DNA of 64,000 bases from Candidatus Zixiibacteriota bacterium (GCA_028289585.1 JANQPI010000026.1:62001-126000); one strand, 5' to 3'; positions 18,675-27,280 are shown, numbered from the stretch's first letter. Notes: generated by a model not told the origin, from the sequence alone. Numbers and translations are program-made.

Positions 18675-18707
18675 ACCCGCCGGATTACCTGTCCGGCGGG
18701 TTTCTTT
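18675..18707 (+). terminator. Rho-independent terminator after the H1-like gene
   Basis: A perfect 10-base stem (ACCCGCCGGA at 18675-18684 with its complement at 18692-18701), a 7-base loop, then TTCTTT. It ends 17 bases before the etfB -35 box and isolates the H1-like gene from the next operon. Confidence 0.88.
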
Positions 18708-18723
18708 CCGCCTGACCTCCCCC

Positions 18724-18752
18724 TTGACCGCTCGAACGCGGCTCCCTATCAT
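18724..18752 (+). promoter_or_regulatory. Promoter of etfB
   Basis: TTGACC at 18724-18729, 17-base spacer, TATCAT at 18747-18752, giving a leader of about 30 bases before the ATG at 18790. The box pair closely matches the one before yceD. Confidence 0.65.
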
Positions 18753-18789
18753 CGCCGGAGACGACTATTCTGACGGTGAGAGGGCGACC

Positions 18790-19575
18790 ATGCATATCGT
18801 AGTCTTGATTAAACAGGTACCCGAGATTGCGTTGATCAAAGTAAACGAAGCTGCTAATGAGGTGGAGACACCGCAGGGCCCGGGGGTTGTTAATCCGTTC
18901 GACGAGTATGCGGTTGAGGAAGCTCTGCGTTTGAAGGAGCGGATTGGAGGCACGGTTTCGGTCGTCACCGTCGGCGACAGCAAAGCCGAATCGGCCTTGC
19001 GAGAGTGCCTCGCCCTCGGAGTCGACAACGCGTACCTCATTAATGACGACATCTTCGTTGGCTCCGATTCCCAGGCGATAGGCCGTATTCTTGCCGCCGC
19101 CATTACCAAAATCGGCGACGTTGATATGGTGATCGGTGGCAAGCAGGCTGTTGACTCCGACAGCTCGCAGGTGCCCGCTGCTGTCGCGGCTCATCTTGAT
19201 CAGCCCCAGGTGCTGTTTGTGAAGAAGTTCGATAGCGTCGAAAATGGTGCCGTGGTCGCTCATCGCACTACCGAGGACGGTTACGATGTCGTGGAAACGG
19301 CACTACCGGCTGTTTTCTCGGTCGTTAAGGAAATCAACGAGCCTCGCTTGCCGTCGTTGAAAGGCAAAATGGCGGCCAAGAAGAAGCAGATTACAGCCTG
19401 GACCGGGGCTGACATAGGTATCGATGCTTCAGCCGTCGGCACCAATTCGCGATCGACAACGACCAAAGTGGCCCCGCCGCCCCCACGACCTCAGGGAGAG
19501 TTTATCGAGGGTGACTCACCTGAGGCGATTGTCGATGCACTCTTTCAGAAGCTGCGTGATGACCAGGTTATCTAG
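18790..19575 (+). CDS. etfB: Electron transfer flavoprotein subunit beta
   Basis: About 261 residues from the ATG at 18790 (GAGAGGG upstream). A longer in-frame reading would run through the promoter and is rejected. MHIVVLIKQVPE, NPFDEYAVEEALRLKE, the AMP/FAD-binding segment VIGGKQAVDSDSSQVPAAVAAHL and EINEPRLPSLKGKMAAKKK are the standard EtfB blocks. EtfB forms a heterodimer with EtfA, passing electrons from dehydrogenases to the quinone pool. No etfA follows: the next genes are a cupin and a secreted protein. The partner must be elsewhere. Confidence 0.94.
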   Translation: MHIVVLIKQVPEIALIKVNEAANEVETPQGPGVVNPFDEYAVEEALRLKERIGGTVSVVTVGDSKAESALRECLALGVDNAYLINDDIFVGSDSQAIGRILAAAITKIGDVDMVIGGKQAVDSDSSQVPAAVAAHLDQPQVLFVKKFDSVENGAVVAHRTTEDGYDVVETALPAVFSVVKEINEPRLPSLKGKMAAKKKQITAWTGADIGIDASAVGTNSRSTTTKVAPPPPRPQGEFIEGDSPEAIVDALFQKLRDDQVI

Positions 19576-19611
19576 GCTCTGGCTGATTCGATCTGCATCG
19601 CGCCGCCGATC

Positions 19612-19980
19612 GTGCTAATACGTCAACTTCTCGATTGCCCGGAATTCGTTGCGGGCGACGGAACCCGCTTGCGGGAGTTGCTTCACCCAGATCGCGGCTA
19701 CCCGTTCTCGGGTCGCTATTCCTTGGCCCACGCGATCGTCGCCCCCGGTGAAACAACGCTCCGTCATCGGCTAACGACGCTCGAAATCTACTACATCATC
19801 TCCGGAACCGGGCGCGTGCATCTCGACGAAACGTCTCGCGATGTCGAGTCCGGTGACTCGATAGTGATTCCGCCTCATACGATCCAATCGATCACCGCAA
19901 CAGGGCACGAACCGCTGGTGTTCTTATGTATCGTCGATCCGGCGTGGCGAGCTGAAGATGAGGACGTGCTCGAGAGCTAG
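19612..19980 (+). CDS. Small cupin-domain protein
   Basis: About 122 residues from a GTG; a ribosome site is not evident. It is one conserved cupin barrel. The first motif contains a metal-ligand-like His and acidic residue in TTLRHRLTTLEIYYIISGTG, and the second is GDSIVIPPHTIQSI. The YYIISGTGR strand is typical of mannose-6-phosphate isomerase-like or dioxygenase-like cupins, but the substrate is unknown. It is 36 bases after etfB on the same strand, so probably co-transcribed. Confidence 0.8.
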   Translation: MLIRQLLDCPEFVAGDGTRLRELLHPDRGYPFSGRYSLAHAIVAPGETTLRHRLTTLEIYYIISGTGRVHLDETSRDVESGDSIVIPPHTIQSITATGHEPLVFLCIVDPAWRAEDEDVLES

Positions 19981-20032
19981 CGAGTCGAAGTTTTGGGTGA
20001 CGGGCCGAGACAAACGGCCGATCCATATCGAC

Positions 20033-22252
20033 ATGATACGCTGTACGCTCTCACTTTTTGGGGCCCTTGTTCTCGTTCTCGCCAGTCTTTCATCTGCCCG
20101 AGCCAATCCGGCGCTGCCGTATGCTGGCAGCGATCTGGCGATCGGCTACTGCTTTGACGACGTAACGGCTATCGACTGGCCGACCCTCATTTACCTGAAC
20201 AATGTCCACGGCGCCCGAATCGAACTGATTGGTATTCGCGAGGGGGCACTCTTTCGCATCGATGAAACGAGGCTCGACGAACGAGAAATGCGGTTGCGGT
20301 GGATTACGCTCGATGCGCGAACGCCGTCCGACCTGAGCGATCTTCGCCGAGAGCTTCACGATCCACGACCCCTCGACATTGTTTTACTGGGCACTTTTCG
20401 TGAGCCGTCACTGCGGGATCGTGTTCTCGGTCTGCTCCGCGACGATCTCGATACGTCGGGTGTCTTCTTTGGCCTCAGGCGCATCTTTGAGGTCGCAGAT
20501 TCCCTGGTCGGCAACCAACCAATCGTCACGCTCAATCGGCCGGAACTGGCCGGCCGCTGGGCGGATCGGATGGCGCTGGATATCCCGCGCTTGGTTAACT
20601 GGCTTGAGCCGACACCGGCGGACTGGGAACGACTGGCTCGTTACGTCCTGCTTGCCTCGACGAATACGTCCATCGGGCCGCTGACTGATTTCATCGGGGA
20701 TCTTGGCCGTTGCCGTTTACTGGACCACATCGAAACTGCTGTGCCCTCCGGAGAGATAGCGGAGTCGTTGCTCCGCCGCGCTCGCAATTACCTGACGTTC
20801 GTCTCGCTCGCCGAGTCGACGCGGGGTGTCACCCGGGTCGAAGCTGTGTTGAATGCACAGGCAGTGATGTCGGAGCTTGTCGAAGCCGCTGCGGTTCAGC
20901 CGGCGTTGCGCGCCAATCCCGCTGCCGGCGCGTACTTTGCGGAACTCCAACGACGAATAGATCGAGCCGCGATTGTCGAACTCGGTCTGTCAATCGCCGA
21001 TCAGGTGATCGTGCGGGAGGCATCTGACGGACCGGTGGTGAAGTATCGGACGAATATGTCGGTCAACGGTTCGCAACCGGTGACCGTTAGCGCGCTGGAG
21101 TTTATGCCTTCCCCTGACTCCGCCGCCGTGCCGATGTTGCGCGAACCGATTGTCATTGCTCCCCACCAGGCGTTCATTCGCGAGTACCGGGTCGATTTCC
21201 CTTCCGAACAATTGACAACCCAAGCTCCGGAGTCACTTCTCTTCGTGACACGTCTGGAATACGCTGGCCGAACAACTGAATTGATCCTGTCAAAGCCGCT
21301 CTACGAAGAGCCGGAGCTTTCGATCACTTTTGTTCCTTCGTTTCGATTTCTCCCTCGCCCACCGGAGGTTGAGGTCGACCGTACGGTTGCATCGTATGCC
21401 TGGACAGTCGTCATCGAAAAACCGCGGTATTGGTCGGGACAGGCGCGCCTCAACCTTGTTACCCCGCGGGGTGTGTTCGCCGGCGCGTACCGTCAAGAAG
21501 TCGACCTGGTCGCCGACCGGAGCTTCGAAGTCGTTCGCATTCCGTACTCGATCTCGAACCTCTTCGAGCTTGGTGTTCAACGACCGGTTGTTTCACTACT
21601 TGTCGACAACCGACCGGTCGCTGTCGATACCGCCCTGATGCGTATCGCGGAGTTTGCCGTCGACGATCGCCGCGATATCGGACTCCTTCCCGACTCAACG
21701 GGAAAGCTGGAGGATATCCTTCGAATGTCCGGAATGCCCTTCCGGCCGTTGACGGAACGGTCGCTCATGGTCGGTGATTTGACGGCATACGATGCGATCG
21801 TCGTTGGATCGGGAGCCGCGCGCAGCTATCCGTCGCTTCCCGATCTTGCCGGTCAGCTCGCCGACTATGTCCGCAGCGGCGGATCCCTGGTACTCCTTGG
21901 CCAACCAAGTGACTGGCCCCGCGACGTCTTGCCATTCCGCTTTGAGCCTCTCTTTGAGTTAGTCGCGCGCGATCAGATTGAGAACCGTATTCCCAAGGCA
22001 CGCATTCTGTCCGATCCGTATCCGATCTCGGATCGCGGACTCCTGGCTTCACTTGTCCGCCAGGACCGCGTCGCGGCCGCCATTGTGGCACCGTCGGAAG
22101 TCGTCTATGCAACACCGCGTGGTGGTACGCTGCTATCGGTTTCAAGGCTGGGAGACGGTCAGCTGATCTACTGTGGGCTCCCCTTGGTGGAGCTGATCAG
22201 CGAGCTTAATATCGAAGCGATACATCTCCTCGCAAATATCCTGAACTATTGA
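20033..22252 (+). CDS. Large secreted protein of unknown function with a C-terminal GATase-like fold
   Basis: About 739 residues from the ATG at 20033, chosen because it starts a clear signal peptide (LFGALVLVLASLSSARA). I do not recognise a named family. The middle, around residues 340-500, reads like beta-sandwich material with a Pro-rich linker (FVPSFRFLPRPPEVEV). The last 170 residues contain DAIVVGSGAARSYPSL and YVRSGGSLVLLGQPSDWP, which resemble the class I glutamine amidotransferase/ThuA-like flavodoxin fold seen at the end of several secreted proteins. No catalytic Cys is obvious there. It follows the cupin by 52 bases. Periplasmic location is likely; function is open. Confidence 0.7.
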   Translation: MIRCTLSLFGALVLVLASLSSARANPALPYAGSDLAIGYCFDDVTAIDWPTLIYLNNVHGARIELIGIREGALFRIDETRLDEREMRLRWITLDARTPSDLSDLRRELHDPRPLDIVLLGTFREPSLRDRVLGLLRDDLDTSGVFFGLRRIFEVADSLVGNQPIVTLNRPELAGRWADRMALDIPRLVNWLEPTPADWERLARYVLLASTNTSIGPLTDFIGDLGRCRLLDHIETAVPSGEIAESLLRRARNYLTFVSLAESTRGVTRVEAVLNAQAVMSELVEAAAVQPALRANPAAGAYFAELQRRIDRAAIVELGLSIADQVIVREASDGPVVKYRTNMSVNGSQPVTVSALEFMPSPDSAAVPMLREPIVIAPHQAFIREYRVDFPSEQLTTQAPESLLFVTRLEYAGRTTELILSKPLYEEPELSITFVPSFRFLPRPPEVEVDRTVASYAWTVVIEKPRYWSGQARLNLVTPRGVFAGAYRQEVDLVADRSFEVVRIPYSISNLFELGVQRPVVSLLVDNRPVAVDTALMRIAEFAVDDRRDIGLLPDSTGKLEDILRMSGMPFRPLTERSLMVGDLTAYDAIVVGSGAARSYPSLPDLAGQLADYVRSGGSLVLLGQPSDWPRDVLPFRFEPLFELVARDQIENRIPKARILSDPYPISDRGLLASLVRQDRVAAAIVAPSEVVYATPRGGTLLSVSRLGDGQLIYCGLPLVELISELNIEAIHLLANILNY

Positions 22253-22265
22253 TCTGACAATCTGT

Positions 22266-22300
22266 TATACTGCCTGGCGACCAAGCGAAACCTTGGTCGC
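22266..22300 (+). promoter_or_regulatory. -10 box and 24-base palindrome at the start of the ABC exporter operon
   Basis: TATACT at 22266-22271 (no good -35; CTGAAC at 22241 with a 19-base spacer is the best) is followed at once by GCGACCAAG (22277-22285), six bases, and its perfect complement CTTGGTCGC (22292-22300). The palindrome covers the expected start of transcription and ends 9 bases before the ATG. It may be an operator for an unlinked repressor, or a 5'-end mRNA hairpin. The gene has no recognisable ribosome site. Confidence 0.5.
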
Positions 22301-22309
22301 TTCGCATCT

Positions 22310-24085
22310 ATGGCAGTACCCTCAGACGAGTCCACAACGGATCCCATTGGCCTGTCGACGGTCACCCGTTACCTGCGTAAGTACCGCGGCTACCTGATTG
22401 TCGGAGCAATCGTCACGATTCTCTCCAACGGTCTTCTGCTCTACAATCCGCTGCTGATCGGCCAGATTTTTGATAAGCTCGAGTCGGCGGCACCAATGAG
22501 TGACGTCGCGGGATTGCTCTGGTTGATGGTTGGTATTTCGATCATTGCCGGTGTCTTCCGTTTCCTGATGCGCCGCTCGATTATCTGGATGTCACGAAAG
22601 ATTGAATATCATCTGCGGGGTGACATCGTCTCTCACCTGCTGTCGTTACCATCCTCATGGTATGATCGTCATCGGACCGGCGATGTTATCGCTCGTCTCA
22701 CCAACGATCTCGAAGCGGTGCGACAGATGTCCGGCCCGGCCATTATGCAGGTCGGAAACACGATTGTGACGGTGATCGTATCGCTCGCTTTCATGATCTC
22801 CTTATCACCGATTCTCACGCTCTACGCGCTCGTGCCGGCCATTGTACTGCCGTTCGTCGTCAATCGATTGAGCACGTTGTCGCACCAGCGCTACCAGCGT
22901 ATCCAGGAGTTCTTCGGGACCCTCACCAACACGGCCCAGGAAAATCTCGCGGGTGTTCGGGTCGTTAAGGCCTATGGGCAGGAAAGCGCTGAGTTTGATC
23001 ACTTTGCCGGTATGTCCAAACGTTACTTCGATCTCAACATGGACATGGGCAAGCTCCAGGCGATGTTCTGGCCGCTGATCGCTGCCGTTTCCGGGGGCCT
23101 CACGCTCTCGGTTTTGTACCTGGGAGGGCTGCGGGTCATGGACGGCGAGGTATCACTCGGTACCCTCATTGCCTTCTTCGTCTATCTCAACCTCCTGCTC
23201 TGGCCCGTGATGGCTCTCGGCTGGGTCGTTTCTCTCTACCAACGGGGACGTGTCTCGCTTGCTCGAATCAACCGTGTCCTGGCCGCGAAGTCCGACCTTG
23301 AGCTCTCGAATGGTCCGGGTGTACAGCAGCCAGTCAATGGTACCATCGAGTTTCGTAATCTCCACTTCGCGTACGAAACGGGACCGGAAGTGCTGTCTGG
23401 AATCGATCTCTCGATTCCTGCCGGTTCAACACTCGGCATCATCGGGTTGACCGGTTCTGGAAAGACGACACTGATTTCGCTAATCGCACGGCAGTATCCT
23501 GTTGCTCCTGGCCAGTTGTTCGTTGACGGTATCGATGTCAATGATTGGGACATCGACTACTTACGATCGCAGATCGGCGTCGCCACGCAGGAGCCGTTCC
23601 TCTTTTCGGAGACGCTTCGCGAGAATCTCCGCTTCGGACGAGACGGTGCAACCGACGAGCAGATTGCGGAGGCTGCCGACACGGCGGCACTGCGCAAAGA
23701 TATCGATAGCTTTGCCGACGGTTTCGATACCATTGTGGGTGAACGGGGCATCACGCTTTCAGGTGGACAGAAACAGCGTACCGCCATTGCCCGGGCTCTC
23801 CTTGTCAACCCGCGCATCTTGATCCTGGATGACGCCACCTCTGCCGTCGATACCGAGACTGACCACGAAATCAACGAGCGGATTCATCGACGAGCGAATC
23901 GCTCGACAACACTGATTATCTCCCACCGTGTGTCGTCTGTAAAAGAATCAGATCGCATCATCTATCTTGAAGACGGACGAATTGTCGAATCAGGATCACA
24001 CGACGAATTGGTAGCTCTCAACGGTCGCTACGCTGAACTCTACCGCACTCAGGTGATGGCCAGCGAAATCGAGGCCCTGACGTGA
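22310..24085 (+). CDS. ABC exporter half-transporter A (degenerate ATPase site)
   Basis: About 591 residues: six membrane helices (about 30-320) then one nucleotide-binding domain. Walker A is GLTGSGKTT (379-387), the Q-loop is ATQEPFLFSE, the signature is LSGGQKQRTAIARALL, and the switch His is in IISHRVSSV. The residue after the Walker B Asp is Asp508 (LILDDATSAVD) where an active ATPase has Glu, so this half should hydrolyse poorly. Its TGA overlaps the GTG of the next gene, so the pair forms a heterodimer of the TM287/288 or BmrCD type, exporting drugs, lipids or peptides. Confidence 0.93.
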   Translation: MAVPSDESTTDPIGLSTVTRYLRKYRGYLIVGAIVTILSNGLLLYNPLLIGQIFDKLESAAPMSDVAGLLWLMVGISIIAGVFRFLMRRSIIWMSRKIEYHLRGDIVSHLLSLPSSWYDRHRTGDVIARLTNDLEAVRQMSGPAIMQVGNTIVTVIVSLAFMISLSPILTLYALVPAIVLPFVVNRLSTLSHQRYQRIQEFFGTLTNTAQENLAGVRVVKAYGQESAEFDHFAGMSKRYFDLNMDMGKLQAMFWPLIAAVSGGLTLSVLYLGGLRVMDGEVSLGTLIAFFVYLNLLLWPVMALGWVVSLYQRGRVSLARINRVLAAKSDLELSNGPGVQQPVNGTIEFRNLHFAYETGPEVLSGIDLSIPAGSTLGIIGLTGSGKTTLISLIARQYPVAPGQLFVDGIDVNDWDIDYLRSQIGVATQEPFLFSETLRENLRFGRDGATDEQIAEAADTAALRKDIDSFADGFDTIVGERGITLSGGQKQRTAIARALLVNPRILILDDATSAVDTETDHEINERIHRRANRSTTLIISHRVSSVKESDRIIYLEDGRIVESGSHDELVALNGRYAELYRTQVMASEIEALT

Positions 24086-25896
24086 GCGGCGCAGAATCGT
24101 ATCACGAAGAGGAAGCCCTCGGGAAGGCCTATGACAGCCGACTGATGAAACGGCTGCTCGCCTACCTGCGTCCGTATCGCTGGTGGGTGATCCTTGCTGT
24201 CGTCTGCCTGGTGACCGCCACTGCGTCACAACTGTACCTGACCGTCATGCTGCAGCAGGGCATCGACAACTACATCATTCCCGGCGATCGCGATGGACTG
24301 GCTGGCCATGCCCTTCTCTTTCTTGGGGTGATGGCGGTTCTCTTTATCTTCCGCTACGCCGAGACGATGGTCACGATGTTCCTTGGCCAGTCGGTCCAGC
24401 ATGATATCCGCCGACAAATCTTCAATCATCTCCAGAAGCTGCACCTTGGTTATTTCGATAAAAACCCGGTCGGCCGGCTTCTAACTCGCGTTACCTCTGA
24501 TGTCAACGTGCTCAACGAAATGTTCTCTTCCGGGGTCGTGACGATCATCGGCGATATTCTGCTGTTGCTGCTTATCGTCGGTCTGATGCTCTTTTACAAT
24601 GCCGAGCTTGCCCTCTGGTCGTTTGTGGCCCTGCCAGTGCTCTTTCTTGGAACGATGTATTTCCGGTCGAAGGTTCGCGATGTCTATCGCAACGTTCGTT
24701 TGAAACTCGCCCGTCTCAATGCGTTCATGCAGGAACATATCACCGGCATGCGCATCGTTCAGTTGTTCACGCGTGAGAAACGCACCTTCTCGAGTTTCGA
24801 CGGAATCAACGCCGACCTCCGCAACCAGCATTTCAAATCGATCTATTACTACGCGACGTTCTTTCCCTTCGTCGAAATCATCGGATCGCTAGCGGTGGTT
24901 CTCATTATGTACAAGGGGGGCGTCCGCATTCAGGAGGACGTGCTCACCTGGGGGGAATTGGCCGCCTTTATCAGACTTGTTCAGCAGTTCTATCGACCGA
25001 TCATGGACCTGACCGACAAGTACAACATCCTGCAGAACTCGATGGCATCGTCGGAACGTATCTTCGCTCTGCTCGACACCGAGCCTCAGATCACGTCACC
25101 CGTCAAAGCCCCGGTATTGGAGCGTGTTGATGGCCGGATTGCCTTTGAGAATGTCTGGTTTGCATACAAGGACGACGACTACGTCCTGCGTGATATCAGC
25201 TTCACCGTTGAACCGGGAGAAACCGTTGCCGTCGTCGGCGCGACCGGGGCGGGCAAGACATCCTTGATCTCTCTGTTGTATCGTTTCTACGATTATCAGA
25301 AAGGGACGATTCGTCTCGACGGTCACCCGCTTCCGGAAATCGACCTAACGAACCTTCGCTCGCATCTCGGCCTCGTGCTCCAGGATGTCTTTCTTTTCAC
25401 GGGAACGATTGCCGACAATGTCCGCCTCCGGGAGCAGTCAATTTCCGATGATGCTGTTCGGGAGGCGTTAGGGCGCGTTGGGTACGATCGTTTTCTCAAT
25501 GGCAACGGTGATGGTCTAGCGACCGAGATTCGTGAGCGGGGAACGACGCTGTCGACAGGGCAGAAGCAATTGCTCTCCTTTGCCCGAGCGTTGGCGTTTG
25601 ATCCCGCCGTGTTAATTCTCGATGAGGCAACATCATCGGTCGATACCGAAACGGAAAAACTGATTCAAACCGCACTTCAAACCTTGCTCGCTGGTCGGAC
25701 CTCGATCATCATTGCGCACCGGTTATCAACCATCGAGCAGGCCGACAAGATTATCGTTTTGCATCGCGGACAATTGCGAGAGATCGGACGCCATGAGGAA
25801 CTCCTGGCGCACGGTGGGTTGTACCACAAACTGTATCAACTTCAGTACAAGAAGGCCGTCAGCGAAGCCGCGTTGTCAGCCCCTGCCAATCGCTAA
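24082..25896 (+). CDS. ABC exporter half-transporter B (catalytic half)
   Basis: About 604 residues with the same layout: six helices and a C-terminal ATPase. Walker A is GATGAGKTS, the catalytic Glu515 sits in LILDEATSSVD, and the switch is IIAHRLSTI. The signature is altered to LSTGQKQLLSFARAL (Thr492 for Gly). In the dimer this changed signature faces the Walker motifs of half A, which also lack the catalytic Glu. So one composite site is degenerate and the other, LSGGQ of A with Glu515 of B, is intact. That is the established pattern of asymmetric heterodimeric exporters. Confidence 0.93.
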   Translation: MSGAESYHEEEALGKAYDSRLMKRLLAYLRPYRWWVILAVVCLVTATASQLYLTVMLQQGIDNYIIPGDRDGLAGHALLFLGVMAVLFIFRYAETMVTMFLGQSVQHDIRRQIFNHLQKLHLGYFDKNPVGRLLTRVTSDVNVLNEMFSSGVVTIIGDILLLLLIVGLMLFYNAELALWSFVALPVLFLGTMYFRSKVRDVYRNVRLKLARLNAFMQEHITGMRIVQLFTREKRTFSSFDGINADLRNQHFKSIYYYATFFPFVEIIGSLAVVLIMYKGGVRIQEDVLTWGELAAFIRLVQQFYRPIMDLTDKYNILQNSMASSERIFALLDTEPQITSPVKAPVLERVDGRIAFENVWFAYKDDDYVLRDISFTVEPGETVAVVGATGAGKTSLISLLYRFYDYQKGTIRLDGHPLPEIDLTNLRSHLGLVLQDVFLFTGTIADNVRLREQSISDDAVREALGRVGYDRFLNGNGDGLATEIRERGTTLSTGQKQLLSFARALAFDPAVLILDEATSSVDTETEKLIQTALQTLLAGRTSIIIAHRLSTIEQADKIIVLHRGQLREIGRHEELLAHGGLYHKLYQLQYKKAVSEAALSAPANR

Positions 25897-25908
25897 CGTC
25901 TGTCGACT

Positions 25909-26703
25909 ATGAAGCTGTCCCGCCGCCACCTCAGTGATCTGGTGGCGTTCGCGGCTGCTACCGCCCGATCGGCCGGTCAAATTCTCAAGGCCGGGTTCGA
26001 TTCATCGATGCGAGTCGATTACAAGGGTCGCATCGACCCTGTCACCGAGTACGATCTCAGAGCCGAGCGTCATATCGTTGGTGCGATTGCCAAGGCGTAT
26101 CCCGACCATGCTGTCCTGACCGAGGAGGGCAACAACCGCGAATCGCCATCGGAGTTTCGATGGGTGATCGATCCGCTCGACGGTACCGTTAACTACGCGC
26201 ATCGATTTCCTGTCTACTGTACATCAATCGGACTGGAGCACAACGGCAGGGTCGTCGCCGGTGCTGTGTACGATCCGGAGCGTGACGAGATGTTCACCGC
26301 GACTCTTGGTGGTGGCGCGAAGCTCAATGGCCAACGGTTTCGCGTTTCCACCACCAGCCGTATGGATCGCGCGCTCATCGCAACCGGATTTGCCTACGAT
26401 GTCGCCACTGCTCGGCGGAACAATCTTGGCTATTTTGCGCGAGTTGCTCGCAAAGCCCAGGGGGTTCGGCGGCCCGGCGCCGCCGCCTTGGATATCGTCT
26501 GGACGGCCTGTGGTCGCTTTGATGCCTTCTGGGAACTCAAACTGCATCCCTGGGATGTTGCCGCTGCCTCGCTGTGCGTATTGGAAGCAGGGGGGAAGGT
26601 GACACGATGCAATGGTAAGCCATGGGATATCTTCGCGGATGATTGTCTCGCTTCGAACGGCAAGCTGCATCGACCGATGTTGGCAACCCTGACCGGCCGC
26701 TAG
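25909..26703 (+). CDS. Inositol monophosphatase family protein
   Basis: About 264 residues. Metal ligands are visible as Glu72-Glu73 (LTEEGN), Asp88 and Asp91 in WVIDPLDGTVNYAH, and the late Asp in HPWDVAAASLCVLEAGG. This is the Mg2+-dependent, Li+-sensitive phosphatase fold shared by SuhB, CysQ and histidinol phosphatases. It is 12 bases after the ABC pair and could act on inositol phosphate or another sugar phosphate. The last four bases overlap the convergent gene on the other strand. Confidence 0.9.
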   Translation: MKLSRRHLSDLVAFAAATARSAGQILKAGFDSSMRVDYKGRIDPVTEYDLRAERHIVGAIAKAYPDHAVLTEEGNNRESPSEFRWVIDPLDGTVNYAHRFPVYCTSIGLEHNGRVVAGAVYDPERDEMFTATLGGGAKLNGQRFRVSTTSRMDRALIATGFAYDVATARRNNLGYFARVARKAQGVRRPGAAALDIVWTACGRFDAFWELKLHPWDVAAASLCVLEAGGKVTRCNGKPWDIFADDCLASNGKLHRPMLATLTGR

Positions 26704-27179
26704 CGGCCGTCGTCGACTTCTTCGACCTGCAAATAGTCCATCAGCATTTCGGTGTTGCCGCGCAGCTCTATCCGCGGACGTTCGATGACCAGATCGGTGA
26801 GCCAGTCGCGGAGGAGCTGACTGCGCAATGCATAGGGGGGGAGATCGACCCGAGCTCCCGCACCGTCGAACAGCGTCAGCCGCCCAATCGCCAGCTGAAG
26901 GGCGGCGATTTTCCCGCGTTCCATGTCTATCGTCACGATGCCCCGACGGCGAATCCCGTTCGGACTGACATCAACCCGCTGCCGGAATGCCAACCAGATG
27001 ATCAGTACGCCGACGAGGAGTGCCGGAAGGCTGATCAGTGCCACTCGAACCGCGTCTCCCGTCGTCATGAAATTCGCGAGCGACAGACTGCCTAGTGCGA
27101 TGAGCCCGATCCCGATCGCAACAAAGGCGACCTGTCCCGGCCACGGGAGGCGTAACGTAAAGTGAGTCGGTGGTGTCAT
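26700..27179 (-). CDS. Two-helix membrane protein with a PH-like cytoplasmic part
   Basis: About 159 residues. Two adjacent membrane helices (about 15-38 and 44-64) are followed by a beta-rich domain with VDVSPNGIRRRGIVTIDMERGKIAALQL, which looks like the bacterial PH-like fold of YdbT-type proteins. AGGAA sits 8 bases before the ATG. It is a stand-alone minus-strand gene convergent with the phosphatase. Function is not known. The upstream region up to 27252 is shared with the glmM promoter on the other strand. Confidence 0.65.
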   Translation of the reverse strand: MTPPTHFTLRLPWPGQVAFVAIGIGLIALGSLSLANFMTTGDAVRVALISLPALLVGVLIIWLAFRQRVDVSPNGIRRRGIVTIDMERGKIAALQLAIGRLTLFDGAGARVDLPPYALRSQLLRDWLTDLVIERPRIELRGNTEMLMDYLQVEEVDDGR

Positions 27180-27251
27180 ACCATTCGTTCCTCTCGGTCA
27201 AGAGTAGCGTTTCCGGTCGAGCTTCGCCAGTCTCCTCAGTCGACCCATTAG

Positions 27252-27280
27252 TTGAACGTTGGCTCGGGATCGGGTATACT
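27252..27280 (+). promoter_or_regulatory. Promoter of glmM-glmS
   Basis: TTGAAC at 27252-27257, 17-base spacer, TATACT at 27275-27280. The leader to the GTG at 27354 is about 66 bases and includes an AGGAG at 27339-27343. It contains no glmS ribozyme-like element that I can see. Confidence 0.7.

Noticed and set aside
18063-18752. 229-codon minus-strand frame rich in Phe, Val and Arg
   Set aside because: It is the antisense of the repeat-built H1-like gene and inherits its periodicity, giving FFAAFF-like runs that mimic a membrane protein. It also crosses the terminator and the etfB promoter.
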